Source: Rachycentron canadum
Taxonomy: Eukaryota > Chordata > Actinopteri > Carangiformes > Rachycentridae
Length of the DNA stretch: 64,000 nt
NCBI GenBank assembly: GCA_038496675.1
Contig: CM076656.1
Location: forward strand, 19,461,720 to 19,525,719
Direction of reading: 5' to 3'
Program-made: the position numbers and the translations under genes
Notes under the pieces: model-generated
Database searches by the model: none
What the model saw: only the letters and a program-made list of their open reading frames with translations
Told to the model about the DNA's origin: nothing
In this document: in pieces, positions 13,186 to 26,363 of the stretch
Layout of the letters: each line of letters starts with the position of its first letter
How positions within the stretch are numbered: the stretch's first letter is position 1

Positions 13186-13270
13186 AACAAAAAAAAAAAA
13201 AAAACAAAAACACTAAAACCCTCCTTAGAGTTGAAGGAGACTGTTTTGTTGTTTTTTGTTTTTTTTTTTT
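13186..13270. repeat. A-rich/T-rich imperfect inverted repeat
   Basis: An A-rich arm with AACAAAAACACT and CTCC faces GGAGACTGTTTTGTTG and a T run around a short TTAGAGTTGA centre. The transcript could fold into a hairpin with roughly 35-bp imperfect arms. Confidence 0.6.
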
Positions 13271-14230
13271 AAAAACCGACCCCATAAGTTATTACTTATT
13301 ACCACCCATAGTTATGCTTTATTGTTGGGAAAACCTCTAACACCATACTAATTATGACAACAGCAAAGGACTTAGGTGATGTTTTATAGAGCAAGAGAGT
13401 CTCTGATATGAGGAGGTTAGGGTGAATTGATGGTGGACAAATCACAGGACTTTCCACCATTCATTTTTCATGTGAAGCTGATCATTAACAGTTTTTTTTT
13501 TTTAAAATCCAGGTCACAACCTTAACTGCTTCATTATTATTGCAACAATTACAACAAACGCCCTTTAACCATAAAACAACGCTACACCTAAATCTAACCA
13601 AACTGTTACATCTCCTCCTATGGCTCGTATCTGGGGTTAGAGACAAACAACCTACATGGTTGCTTATGTTGTTGAGCTCAAGGGAACTATGGTAATTCTC
13701 TACAGGTTCGTTACTATAAATGACCGCTTTAAAGTACAAGTAGTCATGTGCTCTATTGTTATAAACATAAAAATAATGATTATATCCCGATTAGGGAACG
13801 AACATTGCTTAATACGTTCATGTTGGGTAACTGGCCTTTTGTCTAAATGCAACATTGACATTACAGCTTGCTAAGTGCATTAATTATTGCTGTGCGCTGT
13901 GATCCCAGTTTTATGCTGCTGCTCTGTTGATGAGGTCACATGCAGGAAACAGGCGGTGCAGTCGGTCCCACTGCGATCTCCAGTGTCTGATAAACACATG
14001 CATTCAGACACACACACGCACATACAAACATCCCCTTATCGTGTACTCAGGGTCGAGGCAAGGGTCGATGGTTGATGGGGTTGTGAGTGAGAAAATGTCT
14101 GTCAACAACCTGACTCATCTTCTATCTTCCACATCCTCCTGTCAACAACATCAGGAAAAAGAGCCCAATCACCTCATCTGAATTTCTGCTTTTACTTACT
14201 GTGTAAGATCATGAAAACCCCACCACCACG

Positions 14231-14233
<3 letters not shown>

Positions 14234-14264
<31 letters not shown>
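14234..14264. repeat. (AC)n microsatellite
   Basis: About 15 AC units. Confidence 0.98.
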
Positions 14265-14266
<2 letters not shown>

Positions 14267-15059
14267 GCCTCGACTGATCGGTATCCCTCCAGAGGTAAAA
14301 GGGCACCCAGTTTTATTGTCCATATTTGTGTCTTGCAGCATCTTAGTCATCATCCCTTGGTAACAAAGAGGGGAGGTGAGGTAAGAATGAGCTAATGGGA
14401 TGAGCCTTTTAGGACATGTTTGGGTGTGGCTGTCTGGATCACTACATTTGAGTACATCATAATGTAAGCGGATTAAATGTGTTCATGAAGTAAGGCTTCC
14501 TAAAACTGCAAAATGTAATAGTTTCACATAGACACGTGTTTTTAATTACCGTGTAAATATTTAGCACAACAAAGAATTGAACCAAAGGGTTTTGATATTG
14601 ACAAATCACATTTTTCAATATAAGTAGAAAAAATGACCATCTATGTAGAAATAGACTCGCATGACAGTGTTAGGTAATGTGTGTTGTGGCACTGAGACGA
14701 GGAGGGAGAGGATGGAGCAGAGGGGATGGAGGGCAGGGTTTTGTTGCGTGACCAAGAGCCCTTAGTTAAAAATACAACAAACCAAATAAAAGATTTATTC
14801 CTTCTGAGAGCTGAGAACAGCTTCCTCCTGAGCGATGGGAAAGGATCGCCGCGGCCACCTGCCCAGGCCACACAGCCCTCCCTGCTGCTGCCGTTATTAC
14901 ACACCCTCTGACACTGTGGACTGCAGTAATCTGATAATGTGCACAACAGCAGGCATGAACAGATAGCACATGTAGCTGATGCTGACACATGAATATGCAA
15001 GCATGCAGTCAAACACACATACTGTTTTTATGTGGTCATATCGACACACACGCATTATG

Positions 15060-15185
15060 TCGTTTCACGCCACGCCACCGCCTTTTCTCAAAGCCATTAA
15101 AACACATGATTCAATTCCATCATGATTTCATTAAATATTCATAAAGACCAATTAAAAGAGCAGCTAGGCTGGCAGTGAGGTTTCC
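15060..15185. promoter_or_regulatory. Candidate non-coding regulatory island
   Basis: A non-repetitive stretch rich in homeodomain and POU-like cores: CCATTAAAAC, CATGATTCAATTCC, TTCATTAAATATTCATAAAG, CCAATTAAAAG. It resembles vertebrate conserved non-coding elements in composition. Conservation is not shown by the sequence itself, so this is inference. Confidence 0.25.
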
Positions 15186-15784
15186 CTTTCTGTCATAGGC
15201 AGTCTGTCAGGTCACCTCCTTTTTGAACAAGGGCCCCGTGGGTCTTGGCTGTATGACCATAGTGCTCCACTTGTCTCCTTTCAAATGCTCAGACTTTACT
15301 TTGAAAGCTGGCTAATAACAGCCCACCATAATGTCGTCAACCAGATGATGACTAATTGTCCCTTTAGCACCATAGTCTAGGGCTATGGTAACCTTGGGTG
15401 TGGCCACACTAATGTGGGTGCGTTAGAAATATTCAACAAGTGCATAAACCCCTGGAAGAGCCAAGAGGAAAGCAAATCTCTTCCTCTTTATTTAGTCAAA
15501 CTCTGAACAAGTTGTAAATGTGCGCTGGCTGAAAAAAAGCGATACGTGGCGATACTGTACGAGGTCCTGAAGTACATAGATAACTACAAACTGGTAAGCT
15601 CTCTGTGATGCAAGGGGAGCACACTGATGGTTTTACACAACACAAAACAGTTACTCATGCATGTCGGAAAAAAAATGCGGTCACTTTGAGAGCGTGGTGT
15701 TTTTTTCAGGAAGTCCTCTATCATCTCAGATGTGAGAGATCTGCTGTATAATAAACAAAGCCTTTAATTCTGGGAAACAAGAAG

Positions 15785-15812
15785 GTGACTCACACAAGAA
15801 AGTGTGAGTCAC
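15785..15812. repeat. Perfect 11-bp inverted repeat with two AP-1 sites
   Basis: GTGACTCACAC, loop AAGAAA, GTGTGAGTCAC. Each arm contains a consensus AP-1/TRE heptamer (TGACTCA and TGAGTCA). The arms are fully complementary, so it may be a paired binding site or simply a DNA/RNA hairpin. Confidence 0.8.
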
Positions 15813-16731
15813 GTTTAGAGGGCCACAAAATACAAAGTTCAAAATACATGCCTGGATACATGGCATCCACAGCAGGCAGTATTAAGCCGTAGGAGCTGAA
15901 CAAGTCCTAACTCCCCCTCCCACCCTCAGCTGGTCAGCTGACTCCTCTCTCTCTTACTGTTTAAAACATAAAACTAAACCTCTGATGGTATAGATCAGTT
16001 GCCCATGGCTTGATTTATTCTAACACTGAGTATACATCTGAATAACCTTATACTCCGATCCTTTAGGCTGTTTCAGGAAAGATGCCCAAAAGACTAGAGG
16101 ACCATCACTGCTGTTTGGCACCTATTGCAAATGTAGCATGCAGTCACATTAAATGGAGCCTCTCATTTACTGGACAAACTAACCATTGCTCAGCTGTGAA
16201 TGTGTGAACATCTCCACACTATTGTCTTGTGTCTCTAAATGATAATTCACGTACCAAAAACCTAGATTACATAACCTCCCTGTGCTTCTCAATAAGCTCA
16301 CAGTCTTGTTTTGGGGTTCTGGCTGTGTGTCCTGTGTCTGTCTGGTCAACCTCGTAGACATGACTGTTGGGCACTGCTAAAGATTATAAAGTCATTAGTC
16401 ACCTCGCATCAATCATTGGCAACGTTTAAACTGCTGCCAATGAAATGAACTGTAACTGTGCACCTGTACTTTTTACTACAGGCCTAGTTTTACCATCCAC
16501 TTGCACATTGTCATGTCTCCTGAAAAAGTGTGTGCATATCAGTGTGTGACTGCCTAAGGGTGTGTGTGTGTGTACATGTGTGCAGAAATGGGTAACCTAA
16601 GAGTCCCTGCTGAGCCAAGAGTTTCCTCTGTGACCTGGCAAAGAATCAATGACAGCATCTTGACACTGGGGACCAATCAATGACTCAAAGACAATGATAG
16701 CATACTTGATACCTCAACACACAATTTCTCT

Positions 16732-16734
<3 letters not shown>
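15813..16734. other. Intronic sequence, nothing recognised
   Basis: No coding or named repeat signal; a short GT run lies at about 16559-16572. Confidence 0.55.

Positions 16735-16805
<71 letters not shown>
16735..16805. repeat. (AC)n microsatellite
   Basis: About 35 uninterrupted AC units. Confidence 0.99.
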
Positions 16806-16808
<3 letters not shown>

Positions 16809-19137
16809 GGACTCTGTCCTAACATCATTTCCCCATTGGGCTGTGATTGACCCCTGCCTGATGGAGTGCAGGTGTAGTGACCTGGTATTTACCAGAGAAC
16901 ACTGAATCAATGCCTAGTGGCAGGGACACAGGACAACCTCACAGCGTTACTGCGCAGAGATCAAGACTGAGCTGTTCCAAGTGATTACTGGTCAACAATA
17001 TTATTCATTTAAAACGCAAATATGTCTTTTCTGGATCAGACTGCTTTTTATAAATAGCTTAGTAATAGTATTAGTGCCTTCTTTAGGATTGTTCTTTTGT
17101 TCCCTAAAGAGTCGACTGTGAAGTTAAAGTACAAAAAGTAACGATGTCTCTTTGATCTTGTTTCTGCATCGTCACCGTGGATGAATATTGGTTGACTACA
17201 GGATCACAGTAAAAAATAGAAGCCAATGCGTCCATCATCAACAAGTTTAACAGAACAGCTTTTCCATTATACGAGTGTGTGGTCTCTCCCGCTCTGTGTT
17301 ACATTGTTTTATCTTTAGGAAACACTTCATTGTCAAAAGTATAGTGGAAAACTCACCTTGGTTTTATAATCTTATGTTTCCATCATTTTCTGTTAGGGGC
17401 CTAAAATGAACTGTGAGAGATGGAAAATGAAACTGAGATTCTTCCATATGGGACCGGGAGCTCCTTCCTGAGATGTCAACAAACTTTTACAAGGTTTTTG
17501 CGACTGAAACTGAAGCTCGTGCTCCTGCAAAAACAGTGAACTTGAATACTGACTTGTCGATCTCCCCGTCTTCAGACCAACTCTACTGGAGTATCAATTG
17601 ACAAGTCGTAAGGCTGAAAAGTTCACCCATCGCTCCTCGGGGCCTAATTGGAGCTGAAGGTCAGAAGACGTGTATGTTCCTATTGGTTTATTGCCTTTAT
17701 GGATCCAACAACACTGGTGAATGTGTATGTGTGCGAGCCGTGAAACAATTCTCCCCTCTTGCGTCTTGCTGCCTTTTTCCATTTCAAAACCTGTTATTTT
17801 TATTTTTTTTTTATGATATCCCCCAAAACAAATTCAAATGTCTGTTATCTTCAAGTAACCAGACAGTGGGAGACATATTAGAAAAGAAATGAAACAAAAT
17901 GTTGTGTGACTAAAGCGTTTTCTCCAGCACAACTTTTCCATTTAGCTGAGTTCAATCAGGTATTGGAATGGAGCGCTGAATAGTTCTTTAAAGCTGAAGC
18001 AGGCTGGACTGCTGTGCTACTGGTAATTAAGCGGGACAATAATTAGCCGCCACTGGAGGAGAGAAAGGGAGGGTAAAGAGTTTGAGGGATGCACTGAAAC
18101 ACAAACGCAAGCAAACAAAAACAACACACGCAAGACGTGTACAATTACACTGCAAGATGCAAGGGATGTGTATGTCCCTTCCCCATGTCAAAGCAGCCAA
18201 CACCCCTCTCCAGATGTTGATGTGTGGACCAGATGGATGCACTGTTTGGTGTATGGTAACTTCTAATCACAGCTGAGAATGAGAGTGGGACTGAGAAAAA
18301 ACATGGCGGACGATAAGAAGGGAGACAAAGTGGGAGAAGAACTGACAAAATGAAAAGAGGTGATGCAGCAGAATGACGACTCATTTGAAGAGGACAAGCC
18401 CACAAGAGGAAACTGTAAGCAGCACCAAGTGTCTCAGTGAAGGAATGAGGAAAGTTATGCTGCACAGTGCGTCCTTCTCTCTCCCTCCCTCTTTCTCTCT
18501 CACTCTGTCAGGAAAGGGTCGGTTTGCTGCCAATACTGTGCGACTTGGAACCTAGAAATCAATTTAACATCGGAGCTAAACAAAGCTGCATTGACCATTA
18601 CAGGTACCTGGCTTATGGCCAGTTCCATTAGCCTTGGGAGTATGTGTGTGCTTGTGAACGGGGCTGGTCAAGAGGTTGAGTGGTGCTGTTGTGGAGCATG
18701 TCTGGTCCACTCATGTATAACCTGTCTGTGAAGACATTGAGCAAGACGGGGATATAAGCCAGGAATGAGATCTTATACAGTACGCAGCAATGCCTCTCTG
18801 CTGATTGCTGGGAATCTCGAGGCCTGTGTGTTTTCCAAGGCGGCCAAACAACGGAGCTCTCAGTTTCATTCAAACAAGAAAAGCAGGCAAGAAGACAGAA
18901 TGAAGACAGGAAGAAAGCACAGAGAAGGGAACACACGCAATAAAAGCAGCAGATTCAAAGGTTGAGATAGTTATAACAGTTATTCATAAAATGAGCTGAA
19001 TTAACTGCGATTATTAGTTCATGAAGGGAATCATCTAATGTAATAAATACACTGACTAATGCAATTTCTAAATCATTACATGATATTATTATACTATTAG
19101 CTTTACTTACTGGTGGAAAAAAATCTGTCTAGGCACC
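16806..19137. other. Intronic sequence, nothing firmly recognised
   Basis: Unique-looking. A small patch at 17960-18065 with GGTAATTAAGCGGG and AATAATTAGCCG could be regulatory, but this is weak. Open frames in this stretch have no domain. Confidence 0.55.
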
Positions 19138-19560
19138 AATTTCCTGCCACTTGCCTGGTAAGGGGGGGGGGGCTTGCATGGTGGGAGTAAACTAAATATA
19201 GACATCCTTCTCTGCAGCCCACCGTCTCGTTCCTCTTGGGGATCCTAAGGCATTCCCAGGCTACATGGGACAGATTAACCCTCCCACTTACTACGTCCGC
19301 CCCAGGGTCTCTTCCCAGCTGGATATACCAAGATAACAGAGGCCTTGAAATGATTTCCTGATCAGGTGACTGAACTTTCTGAAATGGCTCCTTTCAGAGC
19401 TCTGTCTGAATACTTTTCCCCCTGTTCCGACAGTGTCAGGGTTTAACAGAAAAGGAAGCAAATTTTCTGCTCCTTGTTTCCACGATCTTGATCTCTTAGT
19501 TACTTGTGACTGGAAGGCTGGAATTTAAAGAGATTGGTTAACTAGATTTGAAGATGCTGA
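19138..19560 (-). mobile_element. Non-LTR retrotransposon (LINE) 3' remnant
   Basis: The plus strand contains CAGCCCACCGTCTCG, GGGATCCTAAGGCATTCCCAGG, CCCCAGGGTCTCTTCCCAGCTGG, CTGATCAGGTGACTGAAC and TGGCTCCTTTC in order, which I recognise as a diverged copy of a very common teleost LINE whose reverse transcriptase C-terminus is encoded on the opposite strand (minus-strand frame gives AWECLRIP). The frame is broken by stops and indels. The family is not named because I cannot confirm it. Confidence 0.65.
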
Positions 19561-20479
19561 CCACCATTCTGGCTGCTTCCCAATCAGATTACCAGAAATC
19601 ATTCTCTAATGAAGCCAGCGGGACAACTGCTGAGTTACCAGTCCTTTTAGAGCAGGCATGCAATATTTTGGACAATAACCTCAACACTTTCAACTCCTTG
19701 GCTGCACATTGAGAGCGTGTGGTCCACTTTTCAGTGACTAGGACAGAATCCACGTTGCTCTTCCAAAAGTGGATATTTTAAATCTGGCCACATTCTTTGG
19801 GGTTTCTGTGAAGGCTGAGCAGTGTGATAACTGGATGAGTGAAGCACATCCTCCAATCCAAAAAGGAAAAAAAAAAAAAAAAAGGAAAGGAAAACCAACA
19901 GTGTCATCTGTCAGTCCACTGAAGTACCAAGAAGATTAAGTGGTGCACTGCCACCATGAAGCTTTTTAACCACATTAGTTACCTCATGTAACAAAGGGGT
20001 GTTTGAGTATGGGGAAAATAAATTCCCACCTACTCCTCTGTAAGGGCGTGTCAGTTGGCCAACCCCTCCCCAACCTATGGTGGCTCCCTGTCTGAGGGCT
20101 TACCACCTGCAAAGATGGATTAAGGGTTTGAGGTGTTGCTCGCCTGACAGAGACAGCAGTATTTTTCATCTAACACAACCATTTATTGTAGCATTACCCA
20201 GAATTTTGCTGCATTAATATGCTGTACATTTTTCTGTGAAAAGCTGTTTATCTGCTCTGACAGAATCCTTGTTGTTAATAGGTAGAGGGGCCTCCCTGTG
20301 GCAAAGGCTGCGCCAACACTAACCTTGCCCCAGCCCCTCCCCACCTACATCTTGCCAATTCTAGTTTCCTCTCCCTTGCAGTTCCAGATCGTACGCTGCC
20401 CCGGCACCTCAGTCAAGGTCTCCCCTCCTCTCAGGAGTCTCTTTTCCTCTCCTGAGATAAAACAAACAAGAAAACAGTC
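19561..20479. other. Intronic sequence, nothing recognised
   Basis: May hold further decayed LINE sequence continuous with 19138-19560, but I cannot align it. A poly-A run lies at 19868-19882. Confidence 0.5.
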
Positions 20480-20665
20480 GTTTGACGCATCTGTAATCAC
20501 CTTAGCTATATCCGCTGGAACTGAGGGCTTTTAATTTGCCGTGCTTTTAATTTGTTTTCACAGCAGTTTCGAGCAAATTGAATTTGTTAATTAAAGCAGC
20601 AAAATGAAATGCTGAGCATTATTGACGAGATGCTAATTGGGTTAGTGTGAAAATTGGAAGAGGGG
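20480..20665. promoter_or_regulatory. Candidate TAAT-rich conserved non-coding element
   Basis: A non-repetitive stretch with CTTTTAATTTGCC twice in near-identical form, AATTGAATTTGTTAATTAAAG, GAGCATTATTGACG and GATGCTAATTGGG. This density of homeodomain-type cores in sequence free of simple repeats is typical of developmental enhancers in large vertebrate introns. Conservation is untested. Confidence 0.3.
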
Positions 20666-20820
20666 ATGAAGTGGTGTGGGTGGGGGCTAACGAGAGGGTT
20701 GAGGGGGGAGAGCAGGGCATTTTGGGGTATCAATAGTCCGGACAAATCACATTATAGAACAGCACAAGAAAGGCTATGTGCCAAGTGGCCCCATCGCGGC
20801 TCCGTTATGATCTGTGTGTA

Positions 20821-20823
<3 letters not shown>

Positions 20824-20880
<57 letters not shown>
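20824..20880. repeat. (GT)n microsatellite
   Basis: About 28 GT units. Confidence 0.99.
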
Positions 20881-20887
<7 letters not shown>

Positions 20888-23800
20888 TCTCCCTAGGCCT
20901 TTTTTGGCAGTCATACACAAACACAAATAGACAGCTGTACTTCCTCCGGATTTCTTTCCAAAATAAATATACATAAAGCTATGTATACAAACATCCATGC
21001 AACACAAACAGACAGACAGACACACAAAGACACAGAGTAACATATGTCTTATTTCAGTAACAGGGCCTTAAGAAATACAGCAATATATGTATATTTTACA
21101 CATAGTTCTACATGTTAAATACCGGATCCTTGTGAAGTTTTTAAGTTGTCTTGCCTTTCAAAGCTTTTAACACAATGGGCCAAATGTAACATAGCACCAA
21201 TAGTTGTTGCACCAATAGTAATAGTAGTTGCAATTTGCAATTTAGCAATGTAATTAATCAGCCAAATAAGGCCAGGACTATGTGGTTGTAGTTATGGGCT
21301 TTTCTATCTAGCCACAAGGGCAAGCCGATACCACAAATGGACCTCGAGTAAGTGTGGCAAATGTGTTTGTGAAACCGTGCTGACCAAAGATCCAATCACA
21401 ACCCCGCTTTGTGCAGCGCAGTCTCAAAAAGGGGCTGGGGCAGCAATAACATATAGTTAAGTGAAAAAATATCTTATCATCAGGTGTAGTTAGGGCTGGC
21501 TTCAGTAATGGCAAATCAAATCAGCTGCTCTTCCCCTTAAAAGCAGTGCACTCCCGGACATGATGTACATAATGGGCTGGAAGGAGAGTCCAGTCTGACT
21601 TCTCCTGAGAGGATAAGGATTTGTCTGGGAGATGCCCAGTTCAGAAGTAAAAATAACATCAGAGTACAGCTCGACAAGCACAATGTAGATAAACAATAAT
21701 CCAAATACACTGTCTTGGGCGGATGATGTTCCTCTTTTACAAGTCAGAATAGGCTGATATCCTTTCTACTACACTTTAACCACAAAACTGTTAAAGAGAC
21801 ATGTTGTTACACTTAATAATAACACAATAAAAGTGTTACATTTAATAAGTCATATTTGGACACTGGGAGTAAAGTAATAGTCTGGCAAAGCTGTTTATAC
21901 AGTTGCATAAAGACCCTTCTTGACAGACAATGACATCCTCTCGCCTGGTTCATCTTTAAAAACAAATATTTTCCTCTTAGTTTTTAGCATATCTGCTGTG
22001 TGGTAATGTGTGTGTGGTTGGTCTGCCTTGCTCAGCAGTAGAGAAGGTAATTTTTACTTTGTGGAGCTCTTGTTGGGCAGTGGCTTCATTATAAATACTG
22101 AAAAGGTACTCCATATCCCATCTGGTCTTGCACTTAAGCATGCCTCAAGCATTGTGATACTATTTCAAATACACAAAATGCTTCATAAAACCTTCATAAA
22201 GGAACCAAAACATTATAATGAATATATTTTTTATATGAGGATACTGACTGGGCCCTGTTGGGAATGTGTAGCCCTGAAGAAGTTATGTGATGTAAAGTAC
22301 ACAGAGTAAATTTAGGGGGCATCTCTTTTGGTTTTAATGAGTCTGTTAATACTTTTTTTTGTTTTACCTTGTTAAGAATTTCCTAACTTTGTTTGCAAAG
22401 GCACAATTAAAAAAACAGTCATTGTTATCATTAAATGCTTGGACAACACTCCCTCATGAGGTTTGTGTGTAGGAATACATTCCCACTTGCACTTACACAT
22501 GTAGTAAGGAGAATTTGTACAAGTGGAGGAAACTATGAACCTCCCCACCCCCGCCTGCCTAACAGCCTAGTATTAAACATCACTCCTTAACCAGCTCATT
22601 GACCCCTTAGAGCTCTGCTGAGCTGTTCAGTGCTAAGATCACTTGGTCTCCCTCCGGGCACGTTGGCCCAATGCACTACTAATGAGAAGAATTCACTCAT
22701 TTGGCTTGAGATCCACATGGATGAAGGACAGAGGTGACGGGCTGGGAAGAAGAAAGTAATGGAGGGAGAAAGGGATAGAAACTGAACGAGAAATGGCAAA
22801 AAAGTAGCATAAAAAAAAAAAGTGTTTGGAAAAAAGACTGGGAGGAAGAAGGAGAAAGGACAGAGGACTGGGAAAGGAGCTGTGAGCTGGGTGAGACAGT
22901 TAGCAGTGGCTGAATTAGGGAGGTGATTATAGCTCTAATTACAGGCTGAGCCGCTTCATTGATAAGGTCCCAGCCCACACCTGACAACGCTCACTGCCCT
23001 ATTCCCTCTAATGTTGGAAATATTCAAAGGCACACATATACAAAAAGGGTGGGAGTGGGGAGAATACACAATGGCATCCATAAAAGTTGGCATAGAAACA
23101 GGCGTATGAACCTTGTTCAATCTACTCACATCTTCAGATTGCAGGCTATAAAATACAAGTCACATATTTTTACATATAAAACAAAAAGAAAATTATATGT
23201 ACAACGCTATAACCCCTTCCATCGCTGAGATTTCCTGCTCAAACCATGCAGGTTCAGTAATTTGTTATTAGATTAACTGTGAGGTTCACATAAGACTGTG
23301 TTTCCATTCACAAAGGGGAAACATATGCATTGTGATTATGAGGTGTAAATTAAATCTGGATAGAGCCTAGACAGAAAATGCAAGCCACAGAGCTTTTACA
23401 TCTTGTATCACTCACGGCACTAATTCTGCATGACTCACCCCGTGTATATCGGACCAGTCATTAACACAGTTAAGTGTCTTTGAGGTGGTTTTTGGATTGA
23501 TATTTATCAACTGTCTTTGAAGCAATTGATTTCATCCAACGCAGCCGAGCCTTTCCTCAGGTTACAGCTCTGTCCTTGACCAGGGTGGCCCAGGACAAAC
23601 AGAATGAATACACTGTACACCATTTCTACAAGGTCTGTGTTTCTATCAATTGTATCATATAATACCCCATTTGGAGAGGGCGATTTTGAATGCTATTCAT
23701 GGTCCCTATTACCAAATGTCCTCATCTAAGAGAGTGCACTCAGCAATACGAATCAACCTGAAAGGGATTGAATTGTTGTGGGCCACTGTATTTTAGGCTG

Positions 23801-24226
23801 CCAGTAAATATATCTATCTTGTTCATAACAATTTGCAGCTCTGTGTTTTGTAATCATAAAAAGGATAAGTTTGGGAGAGATATGAGAGCCGTTCTTTTGA
23901 GAGTGCTGAGTACAGCAGGCACCATCTGCGTGGAGCACACAGCTGCCTCATCAGAATACCTAATATTCCAATAGAGGGGCTCTAAGTACCTGGCAAACCC
24001 AAGTAGATAGATAACAAAGAGCCTATTAAATAACGGACAAAGTGGACTGTGAAGGTAGGGGTGGGGGATGTGGGAGTGTGTGGTGGGAATTAGACTTTTA
24101 GCTCCACATACACTCAAAGATGAGATAGCCTCGAGTTCTAATTAAAATTCTCATTCCCATCTAAGGTGGTAATTTTGATCTGAGGAAGAGTGGAAAGTTT
24201 GATGTCTTGCAAACACCCTGCTCCTG

Positions 24227-24231
<5 letters not shown>
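20881..24231. other. Intronic sequence, nothing firmly recognised
   Basis: AT-rich, with a short repeated motif GCACCAATAGT at about 21194-21221 and purine-rich patches at 22740-22870. No domain in any open frame. Confidence 0.55.

Positions 24232-24288
<57 letters not shown>
24232..24288. repeat. (CT)n microsatellite
   Basis: About 28 CT units; a GA tract in the agbl4 sense orientation. Confidence 0.99.
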
Positions 24289-24291
<3 letters not shown>

Positions 24292-26343
24292 AATTTTGAT
24301 CAAAATCAATGTTATCTGCCCAACCTGTTAACTCCTCCATGCCCTTGCTTGCCCTCAACGTCATATCGGAGCCACCTCATATAAAAAAAATAAATACAGA
24401 ACAATATGGATGTGACGCCTGGAATCCTGACATGCAGACACACACATTTACACACATACCTACTTCCCATGATGTCCTGTGCCTTCCCAGTCCGATAAGG
24501 AATTTCCTTCAAGCTTATTTCTCCCACCTTTTCTACTGTGGTTGAACAAAACTTTTAAATTATTTAACAAATCCTGTGAGTCATGGATGCAGTTTTTTTT
24601 TTTTTTTTTTGATAAAATGGGGTGCAAGACAGTTACAAAATTTCAGTATAGCTCTCATCGACACGCAGAGGACAAACTGAAATTACAATTACAAGCGGGC
24701 AGCACACACACACAACAGGAAGTGACAGGGAAATACTTTTCATGAATGGATTGTCAGGATACTCCAGGCTGGGGAAACACCGGGACAAGGGATTTAAAGT
24801 GGAACTCAGGTAAATACTTTGATAATTCATCTCACTTGCGATGCCAATTAGTCGTGACACCATGTTGTTCCCAGAACCTGTTGCACTATAGTGTACTATT
24901 TATACACTGTGGTTAAAACACACCACACCTGCCCACCTCTATGTGTATTAACGGGTCTGACATCTAATAAGCTTTGAAACACAAATTCATTCCTCAAACT
25001 GGCATTGAACGGTTGTATTTCATAGTCACGCCTAGAGGAAACATGGCCTTACACCTTTCAGCCCACAGACGTCAGAGCAGCAAAGACTTTCCTCCATACA
25101 AGATTTAGTGTGAAGTCACTCTTCAATACTATTTATACTGGATGCACATATTTCAGGAGGATGTGACATCTAAACTGTGCACAATGAGGGAGTGCTTTCA
25201 TACCACATGTAAGAAGCTGACATTAGACGTCCACACAACCCGAACGTGAGATGTGCGTTAATTGCAGATATAAAAGGGGAACATTATTGACAGACCGTTA
25301 GACAGACAGAGGTAGTGGAAGGAGTGAGGCCATAATTACATACATGCTTCCAAATTGCAGCTTGTTTTGTCATGTTTACTGTAGTGCGTTAAATTTTTTA
25401 CTCACTCGCCAACCTCCCCCCTCCCCTCTTGCTTTTTCCCCTTTTCTCTGTCCTTTTTTCCAGCTCATTACTCCTAAACAATTATATTTTGGTAGAAAGC
25501 CTCTCAGTCGCAGCCTGCTGCTGGCTAAAATGAAAACAGTCAGTGCAGAGGCAAGACGATGGATCACAGTGTCAACGCCAAAGTTATCATCACCTTGCTT
25601 GATTTATTTTTCTTCAATGTTTTTTGTTTCCACATATACACACACGCACACATGCACAGAAAGTTTTCTCAGATGAGCCTGCTGCCTGTGATGGTATTAG
25701 GGGGTTAACTGAATGGCCATGATTCTGATAGAGCGCCTTCATTGAGGCTGTAAAATTAAACAGCCAATTTCACCTGGTAATTGGATAGTGAAATATTCAT
25801 GGTCAAACTCCCTGCCGTGAGACAGTAGCATAATGTAGTGAACAGAGTGAAAACACAGGTCAGAACATTGAATTTAATTGTCACAATGGTGTAAAACCAC
25901 CAACTTCCTATGACACCACATCAAGTCCATATCCACTATTAGGTCGAATGTCACGCTGCATCCTCTCTTTGCTGTTGCAGATTGAAAACAGCCAAGCAGC
26001 GGTTCACCTGAAACACTTACAGTTATTTGAAATATGGTTTGAACTGGAGATAGTGTTAGTATTCATGGTAGCATGTGTTTCACTTAGTCTCTCCCAGGCC
26101 GCAAAAGCAGAAGCTTTAATTGCCATAAATACACTCTAATTAACAGGCTGGAGTTCCTGTGATGTTTTTCACCCTGCCCACACATTAATGCAAAAATAGC
26201 ATTTACAATACAGCGTAATATTTGTTAATTACCAGCGTATGAGAGGGGGAATAAGGGGGCTATACACAAGCAGATGGCAATACCTCAGGGGTTAAAGCTT
26301 TCTCTGTCTCACCATGCTGTGTTTGCCAATATAAGCTACGGAT

Positions 26344-26363
26344 ATGCCACCCTAGGGTGGTAT
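26344..26363. repeat. Near-perfect 20-bp palindrome
   Basis: ATGCCACCCTAGGGTGGTAT: the inner 14 bp (CCACCCTAGGGTGG) are a perfect palindrome and the outer AT/AT pairs match, with a single G/T mismatch pair. Each half carries a CACCC box, the type of site bound by KLF/Sp factors. Confidence 0.7.

Larger units (their letters stand above)
9069..15059. other. Intronic sequence, mostly unique
   Basis: Apart from the CT/CA tract at 10.2 kb, the GT/poly-G tract at 11.2 kb, the poly-A/poly-T inverted pair at 13.2 kb and the CA tract at 14.2 kb, I see only AT-rich sequence. A short imperfect tandem of GATTGTRTTA-like units lies near 10765-10800. A GC-richer patch at 14820-14920 is unexplained. No coding exon recognised. 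Confidence 0.55.
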
